64,000 nucleotides of DNA from assembly GCF_000284255.1 (NCBI RefSeq), contig NC_017075.1, positions 3,472,001-3,536,000 of the forward strand, written 5' to 3'. Position numbers and translations under genes: made by a program. Every line of letters starts with the position of its first letter. Position 1 is the stretch's first letter. Origin of the DNA: Rubrivivax gelatinosus IL144. Lineage in GTDB: Bacteria > Pseudomonadota > Gammaproteobacteria > Burkholderiales > Burkholderiaceae_C. Below, one piece after another: positions 44,310 to 52,576 of this stretch. The notes below the pieces were generated by a model, which was not told the DNA's origin, searched no databases, and was given only the letters and a program-made list of their open reading frames with translations.

Positions 44310-46274
44310 GTGCGCGACACACTTGAACTGCTCGCGCCGGCGCGCGACGCCGACGTTGGCATCGAAGCCGTCAACCACGGCGCCGACGCCGTCTACATCG
44401 GCGGCCCGAGCTTCGGCGCGCGCGACAAGGCCGGCAATGCGCTGGCCGACATCGAACGCCTGGCGCGCCACGCGCACCGCTGGAACGCGCGCGTCTTCGT
44501 CACGCTGAACACCATCCTGCGCGACGACGAACTGGAAGACGCACGCCGCCTGGCCTGGGACGTCTGGCGCGCCGGAGCCGACGCGCTGATCGTCCAGGAC
44601 ATGGGCCTGCTGGAGCTGGACCTGCCGCCGATCCAGCTGCACGCCAGCACGCAGACCGACATCCGCACGCCGGAGAAAGCGCGTTTCCTGCAGGACGCCG
44701 GCTTCTCGCAGCTGGTGCTGGCGCGCGAGCTGACGCTGGCCGAGATCGAGGCCGTGGCCGCCGCGGCGCCCGGCGTCGTGCTGGAGTTCTTCGTGCACGG
44801 CGCGCTGTGCGTCGCCTACAGCGGCCAGTGCTACATCAGCCACGCGCACACCGGGCGCAGCGCCAACCGCGGTTCGTGCTCGCAGGAGTGCCGGCTGCCG
44901 TACACGGTGACCGACGCCCAGGGCCGCATCGTCGCGCACGAGAAGCACGTGCTCTCGCTGAAGGACAACGACCAGGGCGCCAACCTGCCGGCGCTGGTGG
45001 CCGCCGGCGTGCGCAGCTTCAAGATCGAGGGCCGCTACAAGGACATGGGCACGGTGAAGAACGTCACCGCGCACTACCGCCAGCTGCTGGACCGGCTGCT
45101 CGACGAGCGCCCCGAGCTGCGCGCCGCCTCCAGCGGCCGCTGCCGCTATACCTTCACGCCCGACCCGGCGCGCAGCTTCAACCGCGGCGCGACCGACTAC
45201 TTCGTCAACGGCCGCCAGAGCGACATCGGCGCCTTCGACACGCCCAAACACGCCGGCATCGAGATCGGCCACGTCACGCGGGTCGGCAAGGACCACTTCG
45301 ACCTCGTGCTCGCCGACGCCTCGGCGGCGCTGAACAACGGCGACGCGCTGACTTGGTGGGACCGCCAGGGCGAGCTGCAGGGCGTGCCGGTCAACGTCGC
45401 CACGCCGCTGGGCGGCCGCGCCTGGCGCGTGCAGCCCAACGCGGCTATCGAGACCCTGAAGGACCTGCGCCGCGACGCCGCCATCAGCCGCAACCGCGAC
45501 ATGGCCTGGGACCGGCTGCTGGAGAAGAAGTCGGCCGAGCGCCTGATCCCGGTCGACCTGCGTTTCGAGGCCACCGGCCAAGGCTTCGCGCTGCAGCTCG
45601 TCGACGCCGACGGCCATTACGCGCATGCCGAGGTCGTGCACGCGCACCAGCTGCCGAAGGACGCGGCGCGCAACGAATCGACGCTGCGCGAGAACCTGGC
45701 GCGCCTGGGCGGCACGATCTTCGAGGCACGCGGCGTCGACATCGTGGCGCCGTGGTTCGTGCCGGCGTCGGTCGCCAACGCCCTGCGCCGCGACGCCGTC
45801 GCGGCCCTGGAAGCGGCCCGCGCCGCAGCTTTCGAGCCGCTGCCGCGTGCGACGCCGAAAGACCCGCCGGCGCCGTACCCCGAGGACACGCTGAGCTATC
45901 TGGCCAACGTGCACAACACCAAGGCCGCGGCGTTCTACGCGCGCCACGGCGTCAAGGTCATCGAAGCGGCCTACGAGAGCCACGAGCGCAGCGACGAGGT
46001 CAGCCTGATGATCACGCGCCACTGCGTGCGCTGGTCGCTGTCGCTGTGCCCCAAGCAGGCCAAGGGCGTCATCGGCGTGCAGGGCACGGTGCGCGCCGAG
46101 CCGCTGACGCTGGTCTCCGGCGGCGAACGCCTGACGCTGCGCTTCGACTGCAAGCCCTGCGAGATGCACGTCGTCGGCCGCATCAGGAAGAGCGTGCTGC
46201 GCGAGGCGGCAGCGGTGCCGATGCAGTTCTACCGGACGAAACCGGCGGGCAAGCCGGCACGGCGGGCCGGCTGA
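44310..46274 (+). CDS. rlhA: 23S rRNA C2501 hydroxylase RlhA (peptidase U32 family, YdcP)
   Basis: A U32-family protein of 654 residues. E. coli RlhA, which makes 5-hydroxycytidine 2501 in 23S rRNA, is about this size, whereas the tRNA hydroxylase TrhP is much shorter. Signature regions are LAPARDADVGIEAVNHGADAVYIGG, ALCVAYSGQCYISHAHTGRSANRGSC (about 165-190) and SFKIEGRYKDMGTVKNVTAHYR. A C-terminal domain carries cysteines in CPKQ and DCKPCEMH. The conserved Cys residues may hold an iron-sulfur cluster. The start is GTG. Probably co-transcribed with thrH. Confidence 0.92.
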   Translation: MRDTLELLAPARDADVGIEAVNHGADAVYIGGPSFGARDKAGNALADIERLARHAHRWNARVFVTLNTILRDDELEDARRLAWDVWRAGADALIVQDMGLLELDLPPIQLHASTQTDIRTPEKARFLQDAGFSQLVLARELTLAEIEAVAAAAPGVVLEFFVHGALCVAYSGQCYISHAHTGRSANRGSCSQECRLPYTVTDAQGRIVAHEKHVLSLKDNDQGANLPALVAAGVRSFKIEGRYKDMGTVKNVTAHYRQLLDRLLDERPELRAASSGRCRYTFTPDPARSFNRGATDYFVNGRQSDIGAFDTPKHAGIEIGHVTRVGKDHFDLVLADASAALNNGDALTWWDRQGELQGVPVNVATPLGGRAWRVQPNAAIETLKDLRRDAAISRNRDMAWDRLLEKKSAERLIPVDLRFEATGQGFALQLVDADGHYAHAEVVHAHQLPKDAARNESTLRENLARLGGTIFEARGVDIVAPWFVPASVANALRRDAVAALEAARAAAFEPLPRATPKDPPAPYPEDTLSYLANVHNTKAAAFYARHGVKVIEAAYESHERSDEVSLMITRHCVRWSLSLCPKQAKGVIGVQGTVRAEPLTLVSGGERLTLRFDCKPCEMHVVGRIRKSVLREAAAVPMQFYRTKPAGKPARRAG

Positions 46275-46280
46275 GGCCGG

Positions 46281-46661
46281 TCAGCGTTCGCCGTCGGCGG
46301 CGGGCAGCGCGGTGGCCTGCGACCAGACGGCCTGCCAGACGTCGCCGCGCAACTCGTAGCTGTCGGTGTGCCAGCAGCGGAGCGTGCGGCCGGACGGAAA
46401 ACCGAGTTCGGCTACGTAGCGCACCACCGCCATCGTCGTAGAACGCCGGACCCGCATCGGGCCGTGGTGCCAGGCGGCGTAAAACGGGCCGGCGGCGATC
46501 TCGGCCAGATAGCGCTCTCGCGAGAAGGCGCGGCCCGCAGGCGTGAGCAGTTCGTAATCCGGCGCGTGCAGGCGCTCGATCAACACGAGGTCGCGGTCGA
46601 CGAGGGCGCGTGTGCGCCGCTGCTCGAGTCCCCGGAAAAAGTCGTCGTCGGGCTCGGACAC
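46281..46661 (-). CDS. NTF2-like (DUF4440 family) protein
   Basis: A 126-residue SnoaL/NTF2-fold protein. The pattern ALVDRDLVLIERLHAPDYELLTPAGRAFSRERYLAEIA and VRYVAELGFPSGRTLRCWHTDSYELRGDVWQAVWSQAT is typical of DUF4440. Such proteins are often of unknown catalytic role. The start is GTG at 46661, 13 bases after the recR stop, so it is likely the last gene of the dnaX-ybaB-recR transcript. Confidence 0.8.
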   Translation of the reverse strand: MSEPDDDFFRGLEQRRTRALVDRDLVLIERLHAPDYELLTPAGRAFSRERYLAEIAAGPFYAAWHHGPMRVRRSTTMAVVRYVAELGFPSGRTLRCWHTDSYELRGDVWQAVWSQATALPAADGER

Positions 46662-46674
46662 GGCCTTGGCCCGT

Positions 46675-47262
46675 TCAGCGCCGGTCGACCAAGGCGTGGG
46701 CGATCGTGCCCAGGTCGACGTACTCGATTTCGCTGCCCGCCGGCACGCCGCGCGCCAGGCGCGTGACCTTCAGGCCGCGGGAACGCAGCGCCTGGGCCAG
46801 CGCGTGCGCGGTGACCTCGCCTTCGGCAGTGAAGCTGGTGGCGAGGATGACTTCCTGCACGGTGCCGTCGCTCGCGCGTTCGATCAGCTCGGCGGCGCCG
46901 ATGTCGCCGGCGCCGATGCCGTCCAGCGGCGACAGCCGGCCCATCAGCACGAAGTACAGGCCGCGGTAGCCGCCGCTGCGTTCCAGCGCGTGCTGGTCGG
47001 CCGGCGTCTCGACGACGCACAGCAGCCGGGCGTCGCGCTCGGGGTCGCGGCAGACCGGGCAGACCTCGTCTTCGGTGAAGGTGTGGCAGCGCGCGCAGTG
47101 GTGCACACGCTCGGCCGCGACGTCCAGCGCGTGCGCCAGGCGGCGCGCGCCATCGCGGTCGTGCTGCAGCAGGTGGAAGGCGACGCGCTGCGCCGACTTC
47201 TGGCCGACGCCCGGCAGCCGCCGCAGCGCCTCGATCAGCGCGTCGAGCGCGGTGTCGGCCAT
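46675..47262 (-). CDS. recR: Recombination mediator protein RecR
   Basis: Part of the RecFOR pathway that loads RecA on gapped DNA. The 195 residues show the N-terminal HhH ([20 protein letters not shown]), the Cys4 zinc finger [16 protein letters not shown] (about 55-70) and a Toprim domain ([15 protein letters not shown]). The C-terminal Walker-B-like region is also present. The ATG at 47262 is preferred over a TTG two codons earlier. Downstream of ybaB by 10 bases, in the classic dnaX-ybaB-recR order. Confidence 0.97.
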   Translation of the reverse strand: MADTALDALIEALRRLPGVGQKSAQRVAFHLLQHDRDGARRLAHALDVAAERVHHCARCHTFTEDEVCPVCRDPERDARLLCVVETPADQHALERSGGYRGLYFVLMGRLSPLDGIGAGDIGAAELIERASDGTVQEVILATSFTAEGEVTAHALAQALRSRGLKVTRLARGVPAGSEIEYVDLGTIAHALVDRR

Positions 47263-47272
47263 CGGCAAGGCG

Positions 47273-47599
47273 TCAGAACGGGAACTTCATGCCCGGCGGC
47301 ATCGGCATGCCGGCCGTCAGCTTGCCCATCTTCTCGGCGCTGATCTCGTCGGCACGGCGCACGGCATCGTTGAACGCGGCGGCGACCAGGTCTTCGAGCA
47401 TGTCCTTGTCGTCGGCCAGCAGGCTGGGGTCGATGCTCAGGCGGCGCACGTCGTGCTTGCAGGTCATCACGACCTTCACCAGGCCGGCGCCCGACTGGCC
47501 CTCGACCTCCAGCTGCGCCAGCTCTTCCTGGGCGCGCTTCATGTTTTCCTGCATCGCCTGGGCCTGCTTCATCAGCCCGGCGAGTTGGCCCTTCATCAT
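47273..47599 (-). CDS. ybaB: Nucleoid-associated protein YbaB/EbfC
   Basis: A 108-residue DNA-binding protein. [41 protein letters not shown] at the start, [26 protein letters not shown] in the middle and a Gly/Pro/Met-rich end ([12 protein letters not shown]) are typical. It forms dimers that bind and bridge DNA. Two adjacent ATGs (47599, 47596) are possible starts. It lies between dnaX and recR. Confidence 0.96.
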   Translation of the reverse strand: MMKGQLAGLMKQAQAMQENMKRAQEELAQLEVEGQSGAGLVKVVMTCKHDVRRLSIDPSLLADDKDMLEDLVAAAFNDAVRRADEISAEKMGKLTAGMPMPPGMKFPF

Positions 47600-47668
47600 C
47601 GTCGTGTCCTTTCGTGGCGGCCTCGGGGCCGCCGAAAACGCGGGATTATCGTCGTGCGGCAGCGCCGC

Positions 47669-49654
47669 TCAGACCGGCTTGATCGAGTTCGGCACCAGGC
47701 GTGCCGTGGGGAACTGACGCATCAGCTCCAGCACCACCGGGTCGTGGCGGATCGTGTGCTCGGCCTCCTGCTGGCGGCGCGTGCGCTCCCAGGCGTCACG
47801 CTTGGCCGGCGTGTCCTCGGGCGAACCGGGTTCGAGCACCAGATCGACCGGCGCGCCGAGCTCCGCGGCCATCGCGGCCGCCAGCTTCTCGCGCAGCGCA
47901 TTGGTGCGCAGCGACTCGCGTTCGACCTGCAGCCGCCAGCGCTGCGGCGCGGCGGCCTCGTCGACCTCGACCAGCCCGCCCTGCCAGGCGAGTTCACGCA
48001 GCAGCGCCGAGACGGCACCGCGCTCGGCCATCGCCTGGCACAGCGCATACCAGCGGTCGCCCAGCGGCGTGCGCGGCGGCGGCGCGGGCGGCTCGTCGCG
48101 GCGCACCGGGCGCGGGCGGCGTTCGACGGGAGGCGGTTCGTCGGGCACGGCGTCGACCGGAGCGGGCTCGAAGCGCTCGGGCTCCGGATCCGGCACTGCA
48201 GCCGGCCTGCGCGACGGCGCCGGAACGGCGTGTCGGTACTCGCCTTCGGGCGGCGGCTCGTCGTCACGGCCCCAGGGCGGCTCGTCGTCAGGCGGTGCCG
48301 AGCGCGTTTCGATGCGTTCAGGAGCCGCCTGCGGCGCCGGCGCAGGAGGTTCGCGGCGGCGTTCGGCAACAGGCGCGGACGCGGGTGCCGCAGGCTGCGG
48401 CGCGACCACCGGCGCCACCGGCACAGGCCGCGGCGGCGGCGAGGCCGGGACGACCGGCGCAGCAGCCTTGGCCACCGGCATCGTCATCGCCGGCGGCGAT
48501 GGCGCGCGCAGCGGCGCCGAACGCGGCGCTTCGCGCGGCGGCACCGGCGCGGCACCGGCCGGCGGGAAGGCCAGCAGGCGCAGCAGCACCATCGTCAGCG
48601 CGCCGTACTCGTCGCTCATCAGCGCCAGCTCGGCGCGGCCGTGCAGCGCGATGCTGTAGAGCAGCTGCGTCTCGTCGGGTGGCAGCACGCTGGCCAGCGC
48701 ACGCGCGTCCTCGGTGTCGGGGTCCTGCGCATCCAGCGCGCCGGGAACGGCCTGCTCGACGGCCATCTGCTGCAGCAGCGAGGCCAGTTCCTCCAGCGTC
48801 GCCGAGGCCGACAGGCCCATCGCGCGCAGCGCGTCGACGGTGGCCAGCACCGCGGCGCCGTCGCGTGCGGCCAGCGCCTCGACGAGCCGGCGTGCATGGC
48901 CGCGGTCGACGCTGCCCAGCATGCCGCGCACGACGGCCTCGTCGACCCGGCCGCCACCGTAGGCGATGGCCTGGTCGGTCAGCGACAGCGCGTCGCGCAT
49001 CGATCCGCGCGCGGCACGCGAGAGCAGGCGCAGCGAGGCCTCGTCGTGCGGCACGTGCTCGGCGGCCAGCACCTCCTGCAGGTGCTCGTGCACCGTCTGC
49101 GGCGCCATCGGCCGCAGGTTGAACTGCAGGCAGCGCGACAGCACCGTCGGCAGCATCTTCTCCGGGTCGGTCGTCGCGAGCACGAACTTCAGGTACTCGG
49201 GCGGCTCCTCCAGCGTCTTCAGCAGCGCGTTGAAGGCGTCCTTGGTCAGCTGATGCGCCTCGTCGATCATGAAGACCTTGAAGCGGCCGATGCCGGGCTT
49301 GTAGGCGGCACGCTCGATCAGGTCGCGGATCTCGTCGATGCTGCGGTTGCTGGCCGCGTCGAGCTCGATGTAGTCGATGTAGCGGTCGCCGTCGATCTCG
49401 GTACAGGCGCTGCAGACGCCGCAGGGATGCGCGGTGATGCCGCCGGTGCCATCGGGCCCGGTGCAGTTCAGGCTCTTGGCCAGGATGCGCGAGACGGTGG
49501 TCTTGCCAATCCCGCGCGTGCCGGTGAAGAGGTAGGCGTGGTGCAGCCGCTGCTGCTCCAGCGCGTTGCTCAGCGCACGGACGACGTGCTCCTGGCCGAC
49601 CATCTGGTCGAAGCTGCGGGGACGGTATTTGCGCGCGAGGACGACGTAGCTCAC
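47669..49654 (-). CDS. dnaX: DNA polymerase III subunit tau/gamma
   Basis: Clamp-loader ATPase of 661 residues. Walker A is GTRGIGKT (45-52). The zinc-binding cysteines begin at Cys64 and continue in CGVCSAC. FMIDEAHQ (Walker B) and LKTLEEPPEYLKF follow. After the AAA+ part (about 365) comes a long Pro/Ala-rich disordered linker (about 365-530), then the tau C-terminal domain. The start is GTG at 49654. I see no A-run slippery site in the linker, so a gamma form by frameshifting is not evident. A 69-base gap with a GGCGGCC hairpin (47616-47633) precedes ybaB. Confidence 0.96.
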   Translation of the reverse strand: MSYVVLARKYRPRSFDQMVGQEHVVRALSNALEQQRLHHAYLFTGTRGIGKTTVSRILAKSLNCTGPDGTGGITAHPCGVCSACTEIDGDRYIDYIELDAASNRSIDEIRDLIERAAYKPGIGRFKVFMIDEAHQLTKDAFNALLKTLEEPPEYLKFVLATTDPEKMLPTVLSRCLQFNLRPMAPQTVHEHLQEVLAAEHVPHDEASLRLLSRAARGSMRDALSLTDQAIAYGGGRVDEAVVRGMLGSVDRGHARRLVEALAARDGAAVLATVDALRAMGLSASATLEELASLLQQMAVEQAVPGALDAQDPDTEDARALASVLPPDETQLLYSIALHGRAELALMSDEYGALTMVLLRLLAFPPAGAAPVPPREAPRSAPLRAPSPPAMTMPVAKAAAPVVPASPPPRPVPVAPVVAPQPAAPASAPVAERRREPPAPAPQAAPERIETRSAPPDDEPPWGRDDEPPPEGEYRHAVPAPSRRPAAVPDPEPERFEPAPVDAVPDEPPPVERRPRPVRRDEPPAPPPRTPLGDRWYALCQAMAERGAVSALLRELAWQGGLVEVDEAAAPQRWRLQVERESLRTNALREKLAAAMAAELGAPVDLVLEPGSPEDTPAKRDAWERTRRQQEAEHTIRHDPVVLELMRQFPTARLVPNSIKPV

Positions 49655-49678
49655 CGGGCCATTCTACGGGCGGGGGGC

Positions 49679-49684
49679 GATAAT
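49679..49684 (+). promoter_or_regulatory. -10 element of the PurM-like gene
   Basis: GATAAT lies 8 bases before the ATG at 49693 within the 38-base gap to divergent dnaX. The start point would coincide with the ATG, predicting a leaderless transcript. No convincing -35. Confidence 0.4.
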
Positions 49685-49692
49685 CCCGGCCC

Positions 49693-50808
49693 ATGCAAGC
49701 ACCCGCCAACACTCCGCTGAGCTACGAGCAGTCCGGCGTCGTCTACGACCTGATCGACCCGCTCAAAGTGGCCGCGCAGCGCGCCGCCGCCGCCACCGCC
49801 CCGCATCTCGCGGGCCACGGCTTCACCGAGGTGAAGGCCTCGCGCGGCGAATCCGCCTACGTCGTCGACGTCGGCCCGTTCTACCTCGCCAGCATCGTCG
49901 AATGCCTGGGCAGCAAGGCCCTGGTCGCCGACGAGATGCAAAAGCTCACCGGCCGCAGCTACTACTCGGCAATAGCGCAGGACACGATCGCGATGGCGGT
50001 CAACGACCTGATCACCGTCGGCGCCACGCCGCTGGTCGTGCAGGCCTACTGGGCCGCCGGCGGCAGCGACTGGTTCGGCGACGCCGAGCGCGCGCAGGCG
50101 CTGGTGGCCGGCTGGAAGGCCGCCTGCGACACCTGCCGCGTCGCCTGGGGCGGCGGCGAGACGCCGGCGCTGGCCGGCATCGTCGAGAGCGGCCGCATCG
50201 ACCTGGCCGCCTCGTGCACTGGCATCGTCAACCCGAAGCAGCGCCTGTCGCTGGGCGACGAGCTCGCCGCCGGCGACGCGATCGTGCTGCTGGCCTCCAG
50301 CGGCATCCACGCCAACGGCCTGAGCCTGGCGCGCAAGCTGGTCGAGCGCCTGCCCGAGGGCTACCTGACCGAGGTCGAGCCGGGCCTCGCCTACGGCGAC
50401 GCGCTGCTCGCGCCGACGACGCTGTATTCGCCGGTCACCGAGGCGCTGGCCGCCGCCGGCGTGCGCGTGCACTACGCCGCCAACGTCACCGGCCACGGCT
50501 GGCGCAAGCTGCTGCGCCACCCGGGCACCTTCACCTACCGCATCACCGCGGTGCCCAAGGTGCCGCCGGTGCTGGCCTTCATCCAGCGCCACGCCGGCCA
50601 GGACGACGCCGAGGCCTACGGCACGCTGAACATGGGCGCCGGCTTCGCGCTCTACGTCGCCGCCGCGGACGCCGAGCGCACCGTCGAGATCGCGCGCGCC
50701 CAGGGCATCGAGGCCATCGTCGCCGGCCGCGTCGAAGCCGGTCCCAAGCGCCTCGTCGTCGAGCCGCTGGGCATCGAGTGGGGCGACGACGCGCTGCAGC
50801 TGCGCTGA
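49693..50808 (+). CDS. PurM-like (AIR synthase superfamily) protein, divergent
   Basis: A 371-residue protein of the AIR-synthase fold. It retains LSYEQSGVVYDLIDPL at the start, AMAVNDLITVGATPL (about 95), GGGETPALAGIV (about 153), LLASSGIHANGLSLARKL (about 200) and LLAPTTLYSPVTEALAAAG (about 240). The PurM motif TDGVGTK near residue 65-75 is replaced by VECLGSKALVAD, and the protein is longer than usual PurM. It may be a PurM paralogue with another substrate, so an unqualified purM name is avoided. It starts 38 bases from dnaX and ends just before the 4.5S RNA gene. Confidence 0.82.
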   Translation: MQAPANTPLSYEQSGVVYDLIDPLKVAAQRAAAATAPHLAGHGFTEVKASRGESAYVVDVGPFYLASIVECLGSKALVADEMQKLTGRSYYSAIAQDTIAMAVNDLITVGATPLVVQAYWAAGGSDWFGDAERAQALVAGWKAACDTCRVAWGGGETPALAGIVESGRIDLAASCTGIVNPKQRLSLGDELAAGDAIVLLASSGIHANGLSLARKLVERLPEGYLTEVEPGLAYGDALLAPTTLYSPVTEALAAAGVRVHYAANVTGHGWRKLLRHPGTFTYRITAVPKVPPVLAFIQRHAGQDDAEAYGTLNMGAGFALYVAAADAERTVEIARAQGIEAIVAGRVEAGPKRLVVEPLGIEWGDDALQLR

Positions 50809-50864
50809 GAGCCGATGGCCCGCGGTGCCACCTGGGCACCGGCGGGCCCGCCGCGCACTGCGGC

Positions 50865-50870
50865 TAGAAT
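50865..50870 (+). promoter_or_regulatory. -10 element of the 4.5S RNA gene
   Basis: TAGAAT ends 5 bases before the predicted RNA 5' end at 50876, the right distance for a -10 box. No clear -35 box is visible. Confidence 0.55.
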
Positions 50871-50875
50871 GCGCC

Positions 50876-50975
50876 GTGACGGGCCTCCCCGCATGGAAGC
50901 GCGCCCAACCGGGTCAGGTGGGGAACCAAGCAGCCCTAAGCGTTGCAACCAGTGCCGGGGGTAAGGCTCGTCACC
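50876..50975 (+). ncRNA. ffs: Signal recognition particle 4.5S RNA
   Basis: The conserved apical domain is present: GGGTCAGG, a GGGGAACC loop region and AAGCAGCCCTAAG (50911-50940), then CAGTGCCGGGGG. The ends pair: GTGACGGGCC (50876-50885) with GGCTCGTCAC (50965-50974), ten continuous pairs including one G-U. The length of about 100 fits bacterial small SRP RNA. A pyrimidine run follows. Positions 50976-51189 after it hold no gene I can support. Confidence 0.9.
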
Positions 50976-51189
50976 CTCCCCTCCCCCTCTTCCCCACGCC
51001 GTCCGGCAAGCCTTCGGGCAAACGCGACCGGATCCGGCATCACGAACTCCATTGCCTCTGATCCGGCGCAAACCGCGCTGAACCGCATGTCGGCATTCGC
51101 CGACTCCGCGTTGACGGTCATTGCACGCATCGGCAATTCTGTCGCCCGCATGCCATTCGGCCATGCGATGACCAACCGACAGGGAAACG

Positions 51190-51726
51190 ATGAAGAAGAT
51201 CGCAATGATCGCCGCCGCCGTTCTGGCCTGCGGCGCCGCCCAAGCGCAAACGAATGCCTCGCCGATTTACGCCGAGATCGGTTATTCACTGCTGCACGCC
51301 GACGTCGGCTCCAATGGCCTCGACATCGGGGCCGTGCGCGGCATCGTCGGTTACGAGCTGCACCCGTACCTCGCCCTCGAAGCGATGCTCGCCGTCGGCG
51401 TAACCGACGACAGGACCAAGGCGCTCTTCCTCGAGCGCGTCAAGCTGAAGATGGAACACGCCTACGGGCTGTACATCAAGCCGAAACTCCAGGTCACCGA
51501 CAGCCTGCAACTGTTCGGCCGCGTCGGTTATGCCGAGAGCAAGTTCAAGGCGACTCGCGAAGGCTACGGCAGCGACAGCGACAGCGACCACGACGTCTCG
51601 TTCGGCATCGGTCTGAACTACGCTTTCTCGAAGGCCATGTACGGCACCCTCGATTACACGCGCTATTACGACAAGGACGACTTCAAGGTGAACGGCTTGA
51701 CCTTCGGCGTCGGCTACAAGTTCTGA
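51190..51726 (+). CDS. Small outer-membrane beta-barrel protein (OmpA/OmpW-like)
   Basis: A 178-residue exported barrel. A signal peptide (MKKIAMIAAAVLACGAAQAQ) is followed by alternating amphipathic strands (YAEIGYSLLHADV, AVRGIVGYELHPYLALEAMLAVGV, YGLYIKPKLQVTDSLQLFGRVGYAESKFKA) and ends in aromatic GVGYKF, the usual C-terminal Phe for BAM insertion. An SDSDSD-type acidic loop (about 130) may bind cations. The ribosome site is AGGGA. A good terminator follows. Codons are less GC-biased than in the neighbouring housekeeping genes. Confidence 0.85.
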   Translation: MKKIAMIAAAVLACGAAQAQTNASPIYAEIGYSLLHADVGSNGLDIGAVRGIVGYELHPYLALEAMLAVGVTDDRTKALFLERVKLKMEHAYGLYIKPKLQVTDSLQLFGRVGYAESKFKATREGYGSDSDSDHDVSFGIGLNYAFSKAMYGTLDYTRYYDKDDFKVNGLTFGVGYKF

Positions 51727-51748
51727 TCAGAGATCCATATCGATAGCA

Positions 51749-51775
51749 ATGGCCCGCCTCGGCGGGCCATTTTTC
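51749..51775 (+). terminator. Intrinsic terminator after the barrel gene
   Basis: ATGGCCCGCC (51749-51758) pairs with GGCGGGCCAT (51761-51770) and is followed by TTTTCT. Strong rho-independent terminator. Confidence 0.9.
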
Positions 51776-51847
51776 TGAGGCCATCGACAAATACCGGCAC
51801 GCGGGCCGCAGTGCAGCATAATAGCCAGAACCCGAAACGACTGACCG

Positions 51848-52576
51848 ATGATTCGCATCGCCATTTGCGACGACCAACCGGACGACCTGCAGCGCCTCGT
51901 CGCACAGGCCGATCGATACTTCAGCCACCAGGGAATCGACGCCGAAGTCACCGGTTTCGCCGACGCCGCCCCCTTGCTCGGCGCGATGGCGACGAAGAAC
52001 TTCCATCTCTACCTGCTGGACATCGTCATGCCGATGGTCAGCGGCCTGGAACTCGGCCAGGAGATCCGGCGCCTCGACCGCGAGGCCCAGATCGTCTACA
52101 CGACGACCGAACCGCAGTTCGCGCTGCGCGCCTATGCCGTGCAGCCGCTGGCTTACCTCGTCAAGCCGGTCGTCGAAACGCAGCTATTCGACACGCTGGC
52201 GCTGGCGGTCGCCAAGGCCGACGTCGACGACGAGAGAACCTTCGCGGTGAAGACCGCCGACGGCCTGCGCGTGATCCGGCTGGCCGACATCGCCTGCTGC
52301 GAATACCACAAGCACGCCGCCGTCTTCGACCTGAGGGGCGGCGAGAAGATCACCAGCCGCAGCTTCCGCGAGAGCTTCGCCGACTACTGCGCGCCGGCCT
52401 TGCACGAGCCGCGTTTCGTGCAGTGCCATGCCGCCTTCGTCGTCAACATGCGGCACGTCGAGCGCTTCGGCAAGGACAGCTTCACGCTGTGCAGCGGCAA
52501 GGTGGTGCCGATCGCCGAGAAACGCTATGCGGCGGTGCGCGACGCCTACCTCGATTACCTGGTGGCGCGGCCGTGA
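51848..52576 (+). CDS. LytTR family response regulator (AgrA-like)
   Basis: A 242-residue regulator: receiver domain with acidic pair Asp8-Asp9, phospho-acceptor Asp58 (LLDIVMP) and Lys in LAYLVKPV, then a LytTR DNA-binding domain (about 135-240; IRLADIACCEYHKHAAVF, RFVQCHAAFVVNMRHVERF). LytTR regulators bind paired direct repeats. A CATAAT -10 candidate is at 51817-51822. Its stop overlaps the kinase GTG start (GTGA). AgrA-like pairs are typical of Firmicutes and less common in betaproteobacteria. Confidence 0.92.
   Translation: MIRIAICDDQPDDLQRLVAQADRYFSHQGIDAEVTGFADAAPLLGAMATKNFHLYLLDIVMPMVSGLELGQEIRRLDREAQIVYTTTEPQFALRAYAVQPLAYLVKPVVETQLFDTLALAVAKADVDDERTFAVKTADGLRVIRLADIACCEYHKHAAVFDLRGGEKITSRSFRESFADYCAPALHEPRFVQCHAAFVVNMRHVERFGKDSFTLCSGKVVPIAEKRYAAVRDAYLDYLVARP

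Noticed and set aside
47669..49654. Programmed frameshift in dnaX giving a gamma subunit
   Set aside because: No A-rich slippery heptamer or downstream stem was found in the linker region; it is GC-rich throughout.
50976..51189. tRNA or second small RNA after the 4.5S gene
   Set aside because: No cloverleaf, CCA end or paired domain was found; it is a pyrimidine-rich stretch followed by unstructured sequence.
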